The position numbers were made by a program, and so were the translations under genes. A stretch of 64,000 nucleotides of DNA from Aphanothece cf. minutissima CCALA 015 (lineage in GTDB: Bacteria; Cyanobacteriota; Cyanobacteriia; PCC-6307; Cyanobiaceae): NCBI GenBank assembly GCA_003003925.1, contig PVWP01000009.1:1-64000 (forward strand), read 5' to 3'. Shown here piece by piece: positions 48,075 to 57,418 of this stretch. The first letter of the stretch is position 1. The number at the start of each line of letters is the position of its first letter. The notes under the pieces are model-generated. The model had not been told where the DNA came from and did not search any database. It saw only the letters and a list, made by a program, of their open reading frames with translations.

Positions 48075-49334
48075 TTACCCCTGTTCGATGGTCTGGCTTT
48101 CGGCTGACTGCAGCTCCTGGAGCCGCCGGGCCACGTGGCCCGCAAAACCCTCCCCCAGCATCCGCTGGCCGTAGGCGGTGAAGCGTTCGGCGGCGTTAAC
48201 GCCCCCGGCACAGCTTTCCTCCATCGCGGCTGCCAGGTCCTCCAGCCACCGGCCATCGCGGCTGCTGCGCCAGCCCAGGCCCAGATCCCGGGCTTCGCGC
48301 TCCAGCCAGCCCCCCGGCCGGCCCACCACCGCCGCCGGCTGGTCGCTGCTCCAGCGTGCGGCGCCATAGCTCCACAGCAGCCCCGAGCTCCGCTGCCGGT
48401 AGAGCACCGGGTCGTAGGCCAGCAGGGCCCCGTCGCAGCCGGCCAGCAGCGCCTGCATTCGCTCCGCCTCCACCCGTTCATTCAGCCACTGGAAGCCAGC
48501 GATCCGCTCCCGGGCCTGATCGAGGATGGTTTTCTCCGCTGCCGGCAGTGGTTCCTGGCTGTGCACCTGGAACAGCCATTCCGCCTCCCGCAGGGGCGGG
48601 GGCAACGGGCCTCCGTCCAGGAGCTGCCGCACCACCGCGAGGGCTTCGCCGCGGCCCTTGCCGGGCTTGAGATCCCCCCAGTGCAGCAGGACCCGCGGCC
48701 GGCCACCGGGGCCAGCAGACGCCCGCACCGGCAACCCGGCGCCCACCACCGCCGGATGCAGGCCGCTGCACGCCAGGCCCGCCGATTCCAGCAGCGGCGC
48801 ATACAGCTCCAGGCCCTGCTGGCTCGGCAGTTCCAGCCGCAGCCGGTGGCCGCCCTGGCCCATCGCCTGCGCCAGGGCGCTCAGCGCCACCCGGCAGTTG
48901 CTGATGGCGGCCTCTTCTCCCCCCTCCCCGCCCAGGGTTTCCCCCGGCGGGAACATCAGGCTCACCATCACCGTGGCCGCCGGCAGATGGCGCAGGGCCC
49001 GGGCCACTCCCAGCAGCTGGAACGGCAGCACCGTGTGCAGCACCCAGCCGCCCACGGGCCCCTGCCCCTCCAGCGCCGCCAGCAGCTGCCCCTCCAACCG
49101 CCGGGCCAGGTGCACCGTGCCGCCCAGATCGGCCCAGTGGCGCGGATCCTCGTAGCCGCAGCCGCTGAACACCCCCCGGCAGCCCCTGGCCTCCACCGCC
49201 GCATCCCCCCAGCATTCGGCCTGCCAGCCCTGCCGCTCCAGCGCCGCCAGCAACTGGGCGTTCACATCGCCGTGGTGCCCCACGCCGCTGGCATAGGCCG
49301 GATCCACGATCAACACCCGGCCGATGCGCTCCAT
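48075..49334 (-). CDS. GT-B-like glycosyltransferase
   Basis: 419 residues from the ATG at 49334. The N-terminus RVLIVDPAYASGVGHHGDVN is a GT-B first strand and loop; LHWGDLKPGKGRGEALAVVR and CDGALLAYDPVLYRQRSSGL resemble the donor-binding half of GT4 enzymes, with an E-less variant of the usual motif, and PAAVVGRPGGWLEREA follows. Known members with this opening act in surface glycan assembly. Sugar and acceptor unknown. It is divergent from a 401-aa hypothetical gene (63-bp gap). Confidence 0.7.
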   Translation of the reverse strand: MERIGRVLIVDPAYASGVGHHGDVNAQLLAALERQGWQAECWGDAAVEARGCRGVFSGCGYEDPRHWADLGGTVHLARRLEGQLLAALEGQGPVGGWVLHTVLPFQLLGVARALRHLPAATVMVSLMFPPGETLGGEGGEEAAISNCRVALSALAQAMGQGGHRLRLELPSQQGLELYAPLLESAGLACSGLHPAVVGAGLPVRASAGPGGRPRVLLHWGDLKPGKGRGEALAVVRQLLDGGPLPPPLREAEWLFQVHSQEPLPAAEKTILDQARERIAGFQWLNERVEAERMQALLAGCDGALLAYDPVLYRQRSSGLLWSYGAARWSSDQPAAVVGRPGGWLEREARDLGLGWRSSRDGRWLEDLAAAMEESCAGGVNAAERFTAYGQRMLGEGFAGHVARRLQELQSAESQTIEQG

Positions 49335-49397
49335 CCCCTCCGCGTCGCTGCAGGCAGCCCCGGGCCGCCGCACAATGGTGCCAGTGTTCTCCAGGCC

Positions 49398-50603
49398 GTG
49401 TCGCGAAGCAACTGGCCGACGGTCGCGGAACTCCGGCAGGCGTTGCAGGGCTCTGCTTCGCCCAGCCGGGCGGAAGGACTCGATCATCTGCACTGGCTCT
49501 CCGTCTACGGCCTGGTGCCGGAACTGGAGTCGCTCGTGGCATCGCTGCGCTCCTCCCCCCACTGGGACGCCCCACTGGCGCTGGAGGTGAGCCTGGCCTG
49601 GGTGCTGGCCGGCCAGCCCCACCAGTCCGATCTGGCCTTCCTCGAGGCCGATGCGCTCGCTCCTTCCCTTGCCCTGGTGCCGGACGTGTGGGGCCTGTGG
49701 CCCGCCCCCGCCGGCGACCAACCCGCCGAGATCAGTGCGCTGGCGGCCCGGATCCGCCACTGGCGGCACCTGGATCCCACGGCGCTCGATGCCGCCTGGC
49801 GCCAGCGCGCCCAGGCCGACTGGACGTACGCCCTCACCAGCCCCGGACGGGAAGAACTGATCCTGCTGCTCCGCCACGAGGCGGCCCTGCCGTCGCCGAT
49901 CGAGCCGTTTCTCGCCGAACTGGTGGGGGAGGAGCAGATCGCCGCCAGCCCCGCCGAGGCGCTGCCGTTCTGGGGGCTGCTCACCGACCTCCGGCCCGAC
50001 TGGGTCCACGCTCGCCTCAAGGCCGCCGATCTGGCCCTTGCCCTGGGCGAGCAGCAGCGCTGCGCCACCTGGATCACCACCGCGACATCGGACGTGAAGC
50101 GCAATCCCTGGTACTCGGACATCGCTGCCCGGGCCGCCCTGGACTCCGGTGCCGTCGCGGTGGCCCTCGATCACTGGGGCCAGGCCCTGGCCGAGGCGCC
50201 TCCGGAGCTGGCCGAGGTGTTTCGCCAGCGGCGACGCGAGGCCCGGCGCGGCCCCGGGCTGCTCCAGGCCCGCTCCCTGCTGGAGCGCGGTGATGCCACG
50301 GCGGCGCTGGCGCTGCTGCAGCGGCTGGTCGCCGACGATCCCCAGTGGCAGCCCCTGCGTGCCCTGCTGCAGCAGGCCGAAACCGCCGCCGTCGCCCACC
50401 GTGGCGAAGCGATGGCCGCTCCGGCAGCCCAGCGCTTCGGCCAGTTCCTGGAGCGGGCCGCCGGCCGCATCGGCCTTGCGCTCCCACCCGCCACCCCGGC
50501 CCCGGAGGGCGTCACCCATGATCCTCAGGCTCTCCGCCAGCAGCTGAGCGCCTTCTCCCGCGGCCTCAGTGAGGCCGAAGCACGCTTTGCCCTGGGGGCC
50601 TGA
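49398..50603 (+). CDS. Hypothetical helical protein near glycosyltransferases (401 aa)
   Basis: 401 residues from a GTG at 49398; there is no ATG in the short gap after the divergent gene. The sequence is alpha-helical with TPR-like repeats (LDHLHWLSVYGLVPELESLV, ARAALDSGAVAVALDHWGQA, ARSLLERGDATAALALLQRL). There is no signal peptide or membrane segment. Overall texture is like the 577-aa protein at 30421. It may be a scaffold for glycan enzymes, but this is only context. Confidence 0.6.
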   Translation: MSRSNWPTVAELRQALQGSASPSRAEGLDHLHWLSVYGLVPELESLVASLRSSPHWDAPLALEVSLAWVLAGQPHQSDLAFLEADALAPSLALVPDVWGLWPAPAGDQPAEISALAARIRHWRHLDPTALDAAWRQRAQADWTYALTSPGREELILLLRHEAALPSPIEPFLAELVGEEQIAASPAEALPFWGLLTDLRPDWVHARLKAADLALALGEQQRCATWITTATSDVKRNPWYSDIAARAALDSGAVAVALDHWGQALAEAPPELAEVFRQRRREARRGPGLLQARSLLERGDATAALALLQRLVADDPQWQPLRALLQQAETAAVAHRGEAMAAPAAQRFGQFLERAAGRIGLALPPATPAPEGVTHDPQALRQQLSAFSRGLSEAEARFALGA

Positions 50604-50612
50604 AGCCGGCTC

Positions 50613-50873
50613 TCAGCCTGCGCCCGTTTCGATCCGCTCCAGCAAGGCCGCGATCAGCACCTCCGCGCGCCGTTCCTCCTGCTGATGCTGCTCCAGCAGC
50701 TGCTGCTGCTCTTGGTGGGCCACAACGTAGGACTCCAGTTCTTCCTGAACCTGCTGCAACTGCAGCAGATTCAGTTCTGCTTCATCCCTCGCCTCCTCCA
50801 GCTGGCTGCGAAGGCTGGCGATCTCGGCGTGTAGCGCCTGTGGATCAGCGGCGGTGGTGGATGTTTCGCCCAT
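50613..50873 (-). CDS. Small coiled-coil protein (86 aa)
   Basis: 86 residues, nearly all heptad repeats: ALHAEIASLRSQLEEARDEA, LNLLQLQQVQEELESYVVAH and QQLLEQHQQEERRAEVLIAA. Rich in Gln and Glu. Similar short coiled-coil proteins occur beside glycosyltransferases in cyanobacterial surface loci. It is convergent with the 401-aa gene and divergent from the methyltransferase gene. Function unknown. Confidence 0.65.
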   Translation of the reverse strand: MGETSTTAADPQALHAEIASLRSQLEEARDEAELNLLQLQQVQEELESYVVAHQEQQQLLEQHQQEERRAEVLIAALLERIETGAG

Positions 50874-50932
50874 CGCGAGGAGCTTAGGGGGCCTTTTCGG
50901 CCGCGTCGAGTCGCGGCCCCTAGCGTGACCGG

Positions 50933-51823
50933 GTGATTCCGATCGGTGCCGTGCCCCTGGCTTCCGCCCACCTCGAGCAGCGCACCTATCGCCAGCAGGC
51001 GGAGTTCCAGCGCGACTTCGCGGCCCAGTGGGGCGATCTGGATCGGCAGGTGCGCACGAGCCTGCGACTGATGGCCCTCAACGGCATCCAGGATCCCCTC
51101 AACGACGTGCCCATTGCGGCCGCCGATCTGCAGGTGCAGGGCACCAACTTCCGCGAAAGCCTGCAGCACGGTGGCCTGGTGTCGCGCCAGCGGGCCGTGC
51201 TGCTGTTGCTGCGCCAGCTGATCGAAGCGGGCCGGCTGCCCATGCTCGAACACCTGCGGCTCTACTGCCCGGAGGCCATTACCCCGGTCGCCCAGCGGCT
51301 GCGGGATCTGGTGCCCCGCTACCAGGGCAGCGAATACCTTCCCGATCCCCAGGATCCCCGCCGCCAGCAGCTGCACCACGAGGATCTCTGCGCCCTCAGC
51401 TTTGCGGAGGGCCGCTTCGATGCGGTGATCTGCAACGAGATTCTCGAGCACGTCTACGACCTGCCGGCCGCCCTGCGCTCGATGCATCGGGTGCTTGCGC
51501 CCGGCGGCTCCCTTCTCGGCACGGTGCCCTTCGCCTACGGCCAGGCCGAATCCACGGTGAAGGCCGTGCATCTCGGCCGGAAGCAGGAGCCCGAGTTGCT
51601 GGCCGAACCGGAGTACCACGGCGATCCCGTGCAGCCGAAGCAGGGCTCCCTCGTCTATCGCATTCCCGGCTGGGAGTTTCTCGATCAGTTGCGTGAGGCC
51701 GGCTTCGAGGATCCCCGCATCGAAGCCATCCATTCCCCCACCTACGGCATCGTCGGCGCCGAAATCCCCTGGATCCTGGTGTTCATGGCCCAGCGCCCCC
51801 AGGATCCAGCACCCGCAGGCTGA
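50933..51823 (+). CDS. Class I SAM-dependent methyltransferase
   Basis: 296 residues from a GTG at 50933. A helical N-terminal part precedes a Methyltransf_11-like core: GSEYLPDPQDPRRQQLHHED, SFAEGRFDAVICNEILEHVY (motif with D-A-V-I and E-H) and ALRSMHRVLAPGGSLLGTVP (motif III). The usual glycine-rich motif I seems replaced by LEHLRLYCPEAITPVAQRL, so SAM binding may be unusual. It probably modifies a sugar or peptide in the surface pathway. Its 3' end overlaps the convergent GT2 gene by 41 bp. Confidence 0.75.
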   Translation: MIPIGAVPLASAHLEQRTYRQQAEFQRDFAAQWGDLDRQVRTSLRLMALNGIQDPLNDVPIAAADLQVQGTNFRESLQHGGLVSRQRAVLLLLRQLIEAGRLPMLEHLRLYCPEAITPVAQRLRDLVPRYQGSEYLPDPQDPRRQQLHHEDLCALSFAEGRFDAVICNEILEHVYDLPAALRSMHRVLAPGGSLLGTVPFAYGQAESTVKAVHLGRKQEPELLAEPEYHGDPVQPKQGSLVYRIPGWEFLDQLREAGFEDPRIEAIHSPTYGIVGAEIPWILVFMAQRPQDPAPAG

Positions 51824-53033
51824 ACGACGGCACCAGCGACGCCTCTGCCCAGGCCGCCACCGTGTCCTCGCCGCTCCAGACCAGCAGCTCCACCAGATCG
51901 CCGATCCGCTCGCCGCCGCTGTCCGCTTCCTCAGCCCCTGGGGGCACCTCCTGGGGCTTCAGGGGCTCCGCCGCCCAGCGCTGCTCCAGGGCCGGCCGGC
52001 CCAGGTCCAGCGGCGGCCCGTTCACTGTCAGCGGCAGCACCCGCAGCCGCGCCTCCCCGGCGATCGCCAGCGACACCCGCCAGCCGTGTCCCGGCGCCAT
52101 CAGGGCATAGAGCGGCACCCCCGGCACCAGCCGGCCGTTCAACCTCTGCCGCGGCAGGCCGTGGTTGTAGGCGGCGGCCGCCTCTTCCGCCACCTGCAGG
52201 ATCGCTTCGGGCACCTCCGGTGCTGCCGCCCTTCGGAACAGCTGTTCATTGGGAAAGCCGATCGCATCGGCCATCGCCCGGCCGTACACCTCCGCCTGGG
52301 CGGCCGCATCGAAGTTTCCCCGTGCGAAGAACTGCCGCGCCGCCTGGAAGCTGCCCTCCAGGCCCCGCTCGCCGTGCAGATGGAAATAGAGGCAATTGTA
52401 GAAGCCGAACTTGATGCTGGCCCCGTAGGCGCTGCGCACCGTGGTGAGGTGGGCGCCGCCACAGAGGGCCTCCGGCAGGAAGTCCTCGCTGGCCACGGCC
52501 TGCTGCTCCACCCCCACCAGCCACAGGTAATCCAGGTGGTGCTCGGCCGTGATCGCCTCCCGCTTGAAGGCGAACGGCTTGCGGGCCACCAACGGGCTGC
52601 CCGCCTTGCCGCCCACCAGATTCAGATAGGTGAAGTTCACGCAGTCGAAGCTGGCCACCACCGCCCCGCTGGCCCAGAAGTGCTCCACCGCCTGCCGCTC
52701 CAGCAGCAGCAGCTCATCGGCATCCACCGACAGCACCACATCGCCGCTGGCCAGCCCGTAGCCGTGGATCCGCTTCTCCCGCTCGCCCGCAAACACGCCG
52801 TGGTGGTAGTGGATCGGCACCCCCAGCCGCCGGCCCAGCAGGGCGAACAGGCCGGCCGCCCGCGGGCTCGGCTGCGCCAGATCGCGACCCACCAGCGGTT
52901 CCAGCAATGCGCGGGTGAACTGGAACGGCCCGTCGTTCACCACGATCTCGTCCACCCAGGCCAGCCGCTCCACCACTCGCTCGATGAAGTCGAAGTCCTC
53001 GAAGAACTGGATCACCACCGAGATGCTGGCCAT
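51783..53033 (-). CDS. Glycosyltransferase family 2 (WaaE-like opening)
   Basis: 416 residues. MASISVVIQFFEDFDFIERV and VVERLAWVDEIVVNDGPFQF form the first GT-A strands; GDVVLSVDADELLLLERQAV is the metal-binding D-A-D segment. The middle and C-terminal parts (AEHHLDYLWLVGVEQQAVAS, YNCLYFHLHGERGLEGSFQA) hold acceptor-binding and helical regions. The enzyme likely adds a sugar to LPS or an exported glycan. It begins just after the MntA/HepT pair (4 bp) in the same direction. Confidence 0.85.
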   Translation of the reverse strand: MASISVVIQFFEDFDFIERVVERLAWVDEIVVNDGPFQFTRALLEPLVGRDLAQPSPRAAGLFALLGRRLGVPIHYHHGVFAGEREKRIHGYGLASGDVVLSVDADELLLLERQAVEHFWASGAVVASFDCVNFTYLNLVGGKAGSPLVARKPFAFKREAITAEHHLDYLWLVGVEQQAVASEDFLPEALCGGAHLTTVRSAYGASIKFGFYNCLYFHLHGERGLEGSFQAARQFFARGNFDAAAQAEVYGRAMADAIGFPNEQLFRRAAAPEVPEAILQVAEEAAAAYNHGLPRQRLNGRLVPGVPLYALMAPGHGWRVSLAIAGEARLRVLPLTVNGPPLDLGRPALEQRWAAEPLKPQEVPPGAEEADSGGERIGDLVELLVWSGEDTVAAWAEASLVPSFSLRVLDPGGAGP

Positions 53034-53037
53034 CGCC

Positions 53038-53373
53038 TCAGCTCCGCCTCCAGATGCAGCGACCCACGCGCTTCACATGGGCCTCCAGATCCGCCGAAAT
53101 CTCCCGGCGCAACGCCACATCCACCTGCCAGGGCAGCAGCAGCTCATCGATCGCCGCCATCAGCCGCAGCCGGTCCCGATGGCTGAGCTCGCGCCCCTCC
53201 AGGCAGAGGTCAATGTCCGATCCCTCCCGGTGGCGTCCCATCGCCCGGGAGCCGAACAGCCACACGGCCTCTAGGTGGGCCTGGCTGTCGAACACCTGCT
53301 GCAGCCGCTGCTGGACCCGTTCAGGGATGCCGGGGATCGATCCCAACGGCGTGGTGGAGGGCTGGGGGCTCAT
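53038..53373 (-). CDS. mntA: Minimal nucleotidyltransferase antitoxin (MntA)
   Basis: 111 residues. VWLFGSRAMGRHREGSDIDL fits the G-S-x10-D-x-D motif exactly (G41 S42, D53 I D55), and a third Asp (D85) lies in PWQVDVALRR. This is the MntA type that blocks HepT toxin by adding AMP residues to a tyrosine. The ATG overlaps the hepT stop by four bases. The order is hepT then mntA. Confidence 0.9.
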   Translation of the reverse strand: MSPQPSTTPLGSIPGIPERVQQRLQQVFDSQAHLEAVWLFGSRAMGRHREGSDIDLCLEGRELSHRDRLRLMAAIDELLLPWQVDVALRREISADLEAHVKRVGRCIWRRS

Positions 53374-53785
53374 GGTGTCGGTTCCTGTTGCAGTGGCTCC
53401 AGAGAAGCCCGCAATTGCCGGTAACAGCCCAGATAGCTCTGGCCGATGTGGCCGGCGATCGCGTCGGCGGTGGAGCGGTTGTAGGTGTGGCTGGTGAGGT
53501 TGCGGTCCTGAATCATCAGCATCCAGGCCTCGCCATCCTCGATCAGACCCAGACGGAACGCTTCCTTCAACGTATCCCGTGAACCGAGCAGTTGCTCGTT
53601 CCCCCGGCTGAGCAGGAGATCACGCAACGTGTTCCAGGCCAGCTCGAAGGTGTACTCGAACGCCTTGATCAACCCCTGCTGCTCCCGGGCGTTCAGTTCA
53701 GGGGGCTTGAAGAATGTCTCCAGCTGCTCCAGCGCCCGGCAGTAGTTCGAATATCTCTGCTGCCAGCGGATGTCGAGGTCGCCCA

Positions 53786-53786
<1 letters not shown>
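53370..53786 (-). CDS. hepT: HEPN-domain toxin (HepT, HI0074 type)
   Basis: 138 residues from the ATG at 53786. KAFEYTFELAWNTLRDLLLS is the nucleotidyltransferase-substrate-binding (HI0074) signature. The RX4HXY motif is complete: R95-NLTS-H100-T-Y102 in IQDRNLTSHTYNRS; this is the ribonuclease site, and the tyrosine is the usual target of MntA. The ATG overlaps the cysS stop by one base, so the toxin would be transcribed with an essential gene. Free HepT would cleave RNA. Confidence 0.92.
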
Positions 53787-55281
<1,495 letters not shown>

Positions 55282-55285
<4 letters not shown>

Positions 55286-56445
55286 TGGCCCGCTCCCGCC
55301 ACGGCTCCCGCGCCCGCGCCCGCCTGGCCCAGGCGGCCGCCGCCGTAGCCGGCGCGGCTGCGCACGTTGGTGCACCAGTCGCCGTGCGCCAGGTACCACT
55401 GCACCGTGGCCCGCAGGCCCTGCTCGAAGTCGTGGCGGGGCTGCCAGCCCAGCTCGCTGCTGATCCGCGCCGGGTCGATGGCGTAGCGCCGGTCGTGGCC
55501 CGGCCGGTCGGCCACCGGGGTGATCAGGCCGGCGTGGGGGGAGCCGTCGGGCCGCAGCTCGTCGAGCAGGGCGCAGATGGCCTGCACCACCTCCTTGTTG
55601 GTGCGCTCGCCATGGCCGCCGACGCAGTAGCTGCGGCCCACCTCGCCGCTGGTGGCGGCCAGCAGCAGGGCCTCGACGTGGTCCTCCACGTACAGCCAGT
55701 CGCGCACGTTGGCCCCGTCGCCGTAGAGGGGAATCGGCTCGCCGGCGGCGGCCTTGAGGATCACCACCGGGATCAGCTTCTCGGGGAACTGCCAGGGGCC
55801 GTAGTTGTTGCTGCAGTTGGTCAGCACCACCGGCAGTCCGAAAGTGTGGTGCCACGCCTGGACCAGGTGGTCGCTGCCCGCCTTGCTGGCGGAGTAGGGG
55901 CTGCGCGGGTCGTAGGGGGTGGTCTCCGAGAAGCGGCCGGTGGCCCCCAGGGAGCCGAACACCTCATCGGTGCTGATGTGGTGGAAGCGGAACAGTTCCC
56001 GCCGCTCCGCCGGCAGCCCCTCCCAGTGGGCCCGCACCGCCTGCAGCAGGTGGTAGGTGCCCATCACGTTGCTGACCAGGAAGGCACCGGGATCGTCGAT
56101 CGAACGGTCGACGTGGCTTTCGGCGGCCAGGTGCAGCACCAGATCCGGATCGGCCTGACGCACCGCGGCGGCGGTGGCCTCCCCGTCGGCCAGGTCCACC
56201 TGCAGCAGCCGGTGCCGCGGCCCGTCGGCCCGCTCCGCCGCCGGCCCCAGATCCGCCACGGTGTTGGCGATGCCCAGCAGGTCGCTGGCATACCCCATCT
56301 TGTCGAGGTTGAACACCGTCGCCGTACTGTCCCGCAGCAGCCGGCGCACCAGCGCCCCGCCGATGAAGCCCGCGCCGCCGGTCACCAGGATGCGGCGACG
56401 CCCCGCGAGCAGCAGCGGCAGGTCGAGGGAGGGGTAGGGGTCCAT
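55282..56445 (-). CDS. rfbB: dTDP-glucose 4,6-dehydratase
   Basis: 387 residues. [20 protein letters not shown] binds [44 protein letters not shown] (catalytic Y-x-x-x-K), [19 protein letters not shown] and [15 protein letters not shown] are the standard motifs. It converts dTDP-glucose to dTDP-4-keto-6-deoxyglucose on the way to dTDP-rhamnose. The C-terminus carries an extra Gly/Ala-rich tail ([14 protein letters not shown]) that overlaps the cysS start. RfbA and RfbC are not in the window. Confidence 0.96.
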
Positions 56446-56475
56446 CGGGATGGGGCGAGACGGGGTCAGGGGTGT

Positions 56476-57375
56476 TCAGGTCTGGGGCAGGGGAATCCGC
56501 GCCAGCACCTCGGCGAGGGCGGCCTGCCAGTGTTGCCCCTCCAGGTCCAGGGCGTGCCGGGTGGTGGTGGCATCCAGCAGCGAATAGGCGGGGCGACGGG
56601 CCGGGGTGGGGTAGTCGGCGGTGGTGATCGGCCGCACCCGGGCCGGCGCGGGGATCAGCCCCCGCGCCGCCGCCAGCAGACCGATGGCCACGGCGAAGTC
56701 GTACCAGCTGGCGGCGCCGCAGTCGCTCCAGTGGTGGCGCCCGCTCACCCCCCGGCCGATCACCCGCCAGCAGGCCTCCGCCAGGCCGCCGGTGGCGGTG
56801 GGGCAGCCCACCTGGTCGGCCACCACCCCCAGGGGCTCGCCGGCGGCGGCCTTCGCCCGGTGCAGCCGCAGCATCGTGAGGCAGAAGTTGGCCCCCACCG
56901 GCCCGTACACCCAGCTGGTGCGCAGCAGGCAGAGACGATCGGCGCCCAGGGCCGCCGCCGCCCGCCTCTCTCCCTCGGCCTTGGTGGCGCCGTAGACGCC
57001 CAGGGGGGCCAGGGCCTGCTCCGGGGCGTAGGGATGGCCCTGCTCGCCGTCGAAGACGAAATCCGTGCTCACCTGCAGCAGCCGCCCACCGGTCTCGGCC
57101 AGGGCCTCGGCGAAGGCCCCGGGGGCGCCGGCGTTGACCGCCTCCGCCAGCGCCGGCTCGGTCTCGGCCCGGTCGACGGCGGTGTAGGCACCGGCGTTGA
57201 GCACCCAGTCGGGCCGGTGCTCCACCACGGCGGCCCGGCAGGCGGCCGGATCGGCCAGGTCCAGCTCCTGCCGACCCGTCGCGATCAGGTCGATGCCGGC
57301 GGGGATACGGGCCAGCAGGGCCTGTCCGAGCTGGCCGTGGCGGCCGGTCAGCAGCACCCGCACCGGTTGGGGCAT
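56476..57375 (-). CDS. rfbD: dTDP-4-dehydrorhamnose reductase
   Basis: 299 residues from the ATG at 57375. RVLLTGRHGQLGQALL is the NADPH motif; ELDLADPAACRAAVVEHRPD, WVLNAGAYTAVDRAETEPAL, LLQVSTDFVFDG, and YGATKAEGERR (Y-x-x-x-K) follow, then RTSWVYG and VVADQVGCPTAT. It makes dTDP-L-rhamnose, the final step of the pathway begun by rfbB, and lies just upstream of rfbB in the same direction. Confidence 0.95.
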   Translation of the reverse strand: MPQPVRVLLTGRHGQLGQALLARIPAGIDLIATGRQELDLADPAACRAAVVEHRPDWVLNAGAYTAVDRAETEPALAEAVNAGAPGAFAEALAETGGRLLQVSTDFVFDGEQGHPYAPEQALAPLGVYGATKAEGERRAAAALGADRLCLLRTSWVYGPVGANFCLTMLRLHRAKAAAGEPLGVVADQVGCPTATGGLAEACWRVIGRGVSGRHHWSDCGAASWYDFAVAIGLLAAARGLIPAPARVRPITTADYPTPARRPAYSLLDATTTRHALDLEGQHWQAALAEVLARIPLPQT

Positions 57376-57418
57376 CGATGGCGGAGGCAAAGCTCGCGCG
57401 CAGCCTACCTTCGTGTGG

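Noticed and set aside
47803..48174. Plus-strand frame in the gap upstream of gmd.
   Set aside because: Overlaps the gmd start and the end of a glycosyltransferase gene on the other strand; no ribosome site and no domain character.
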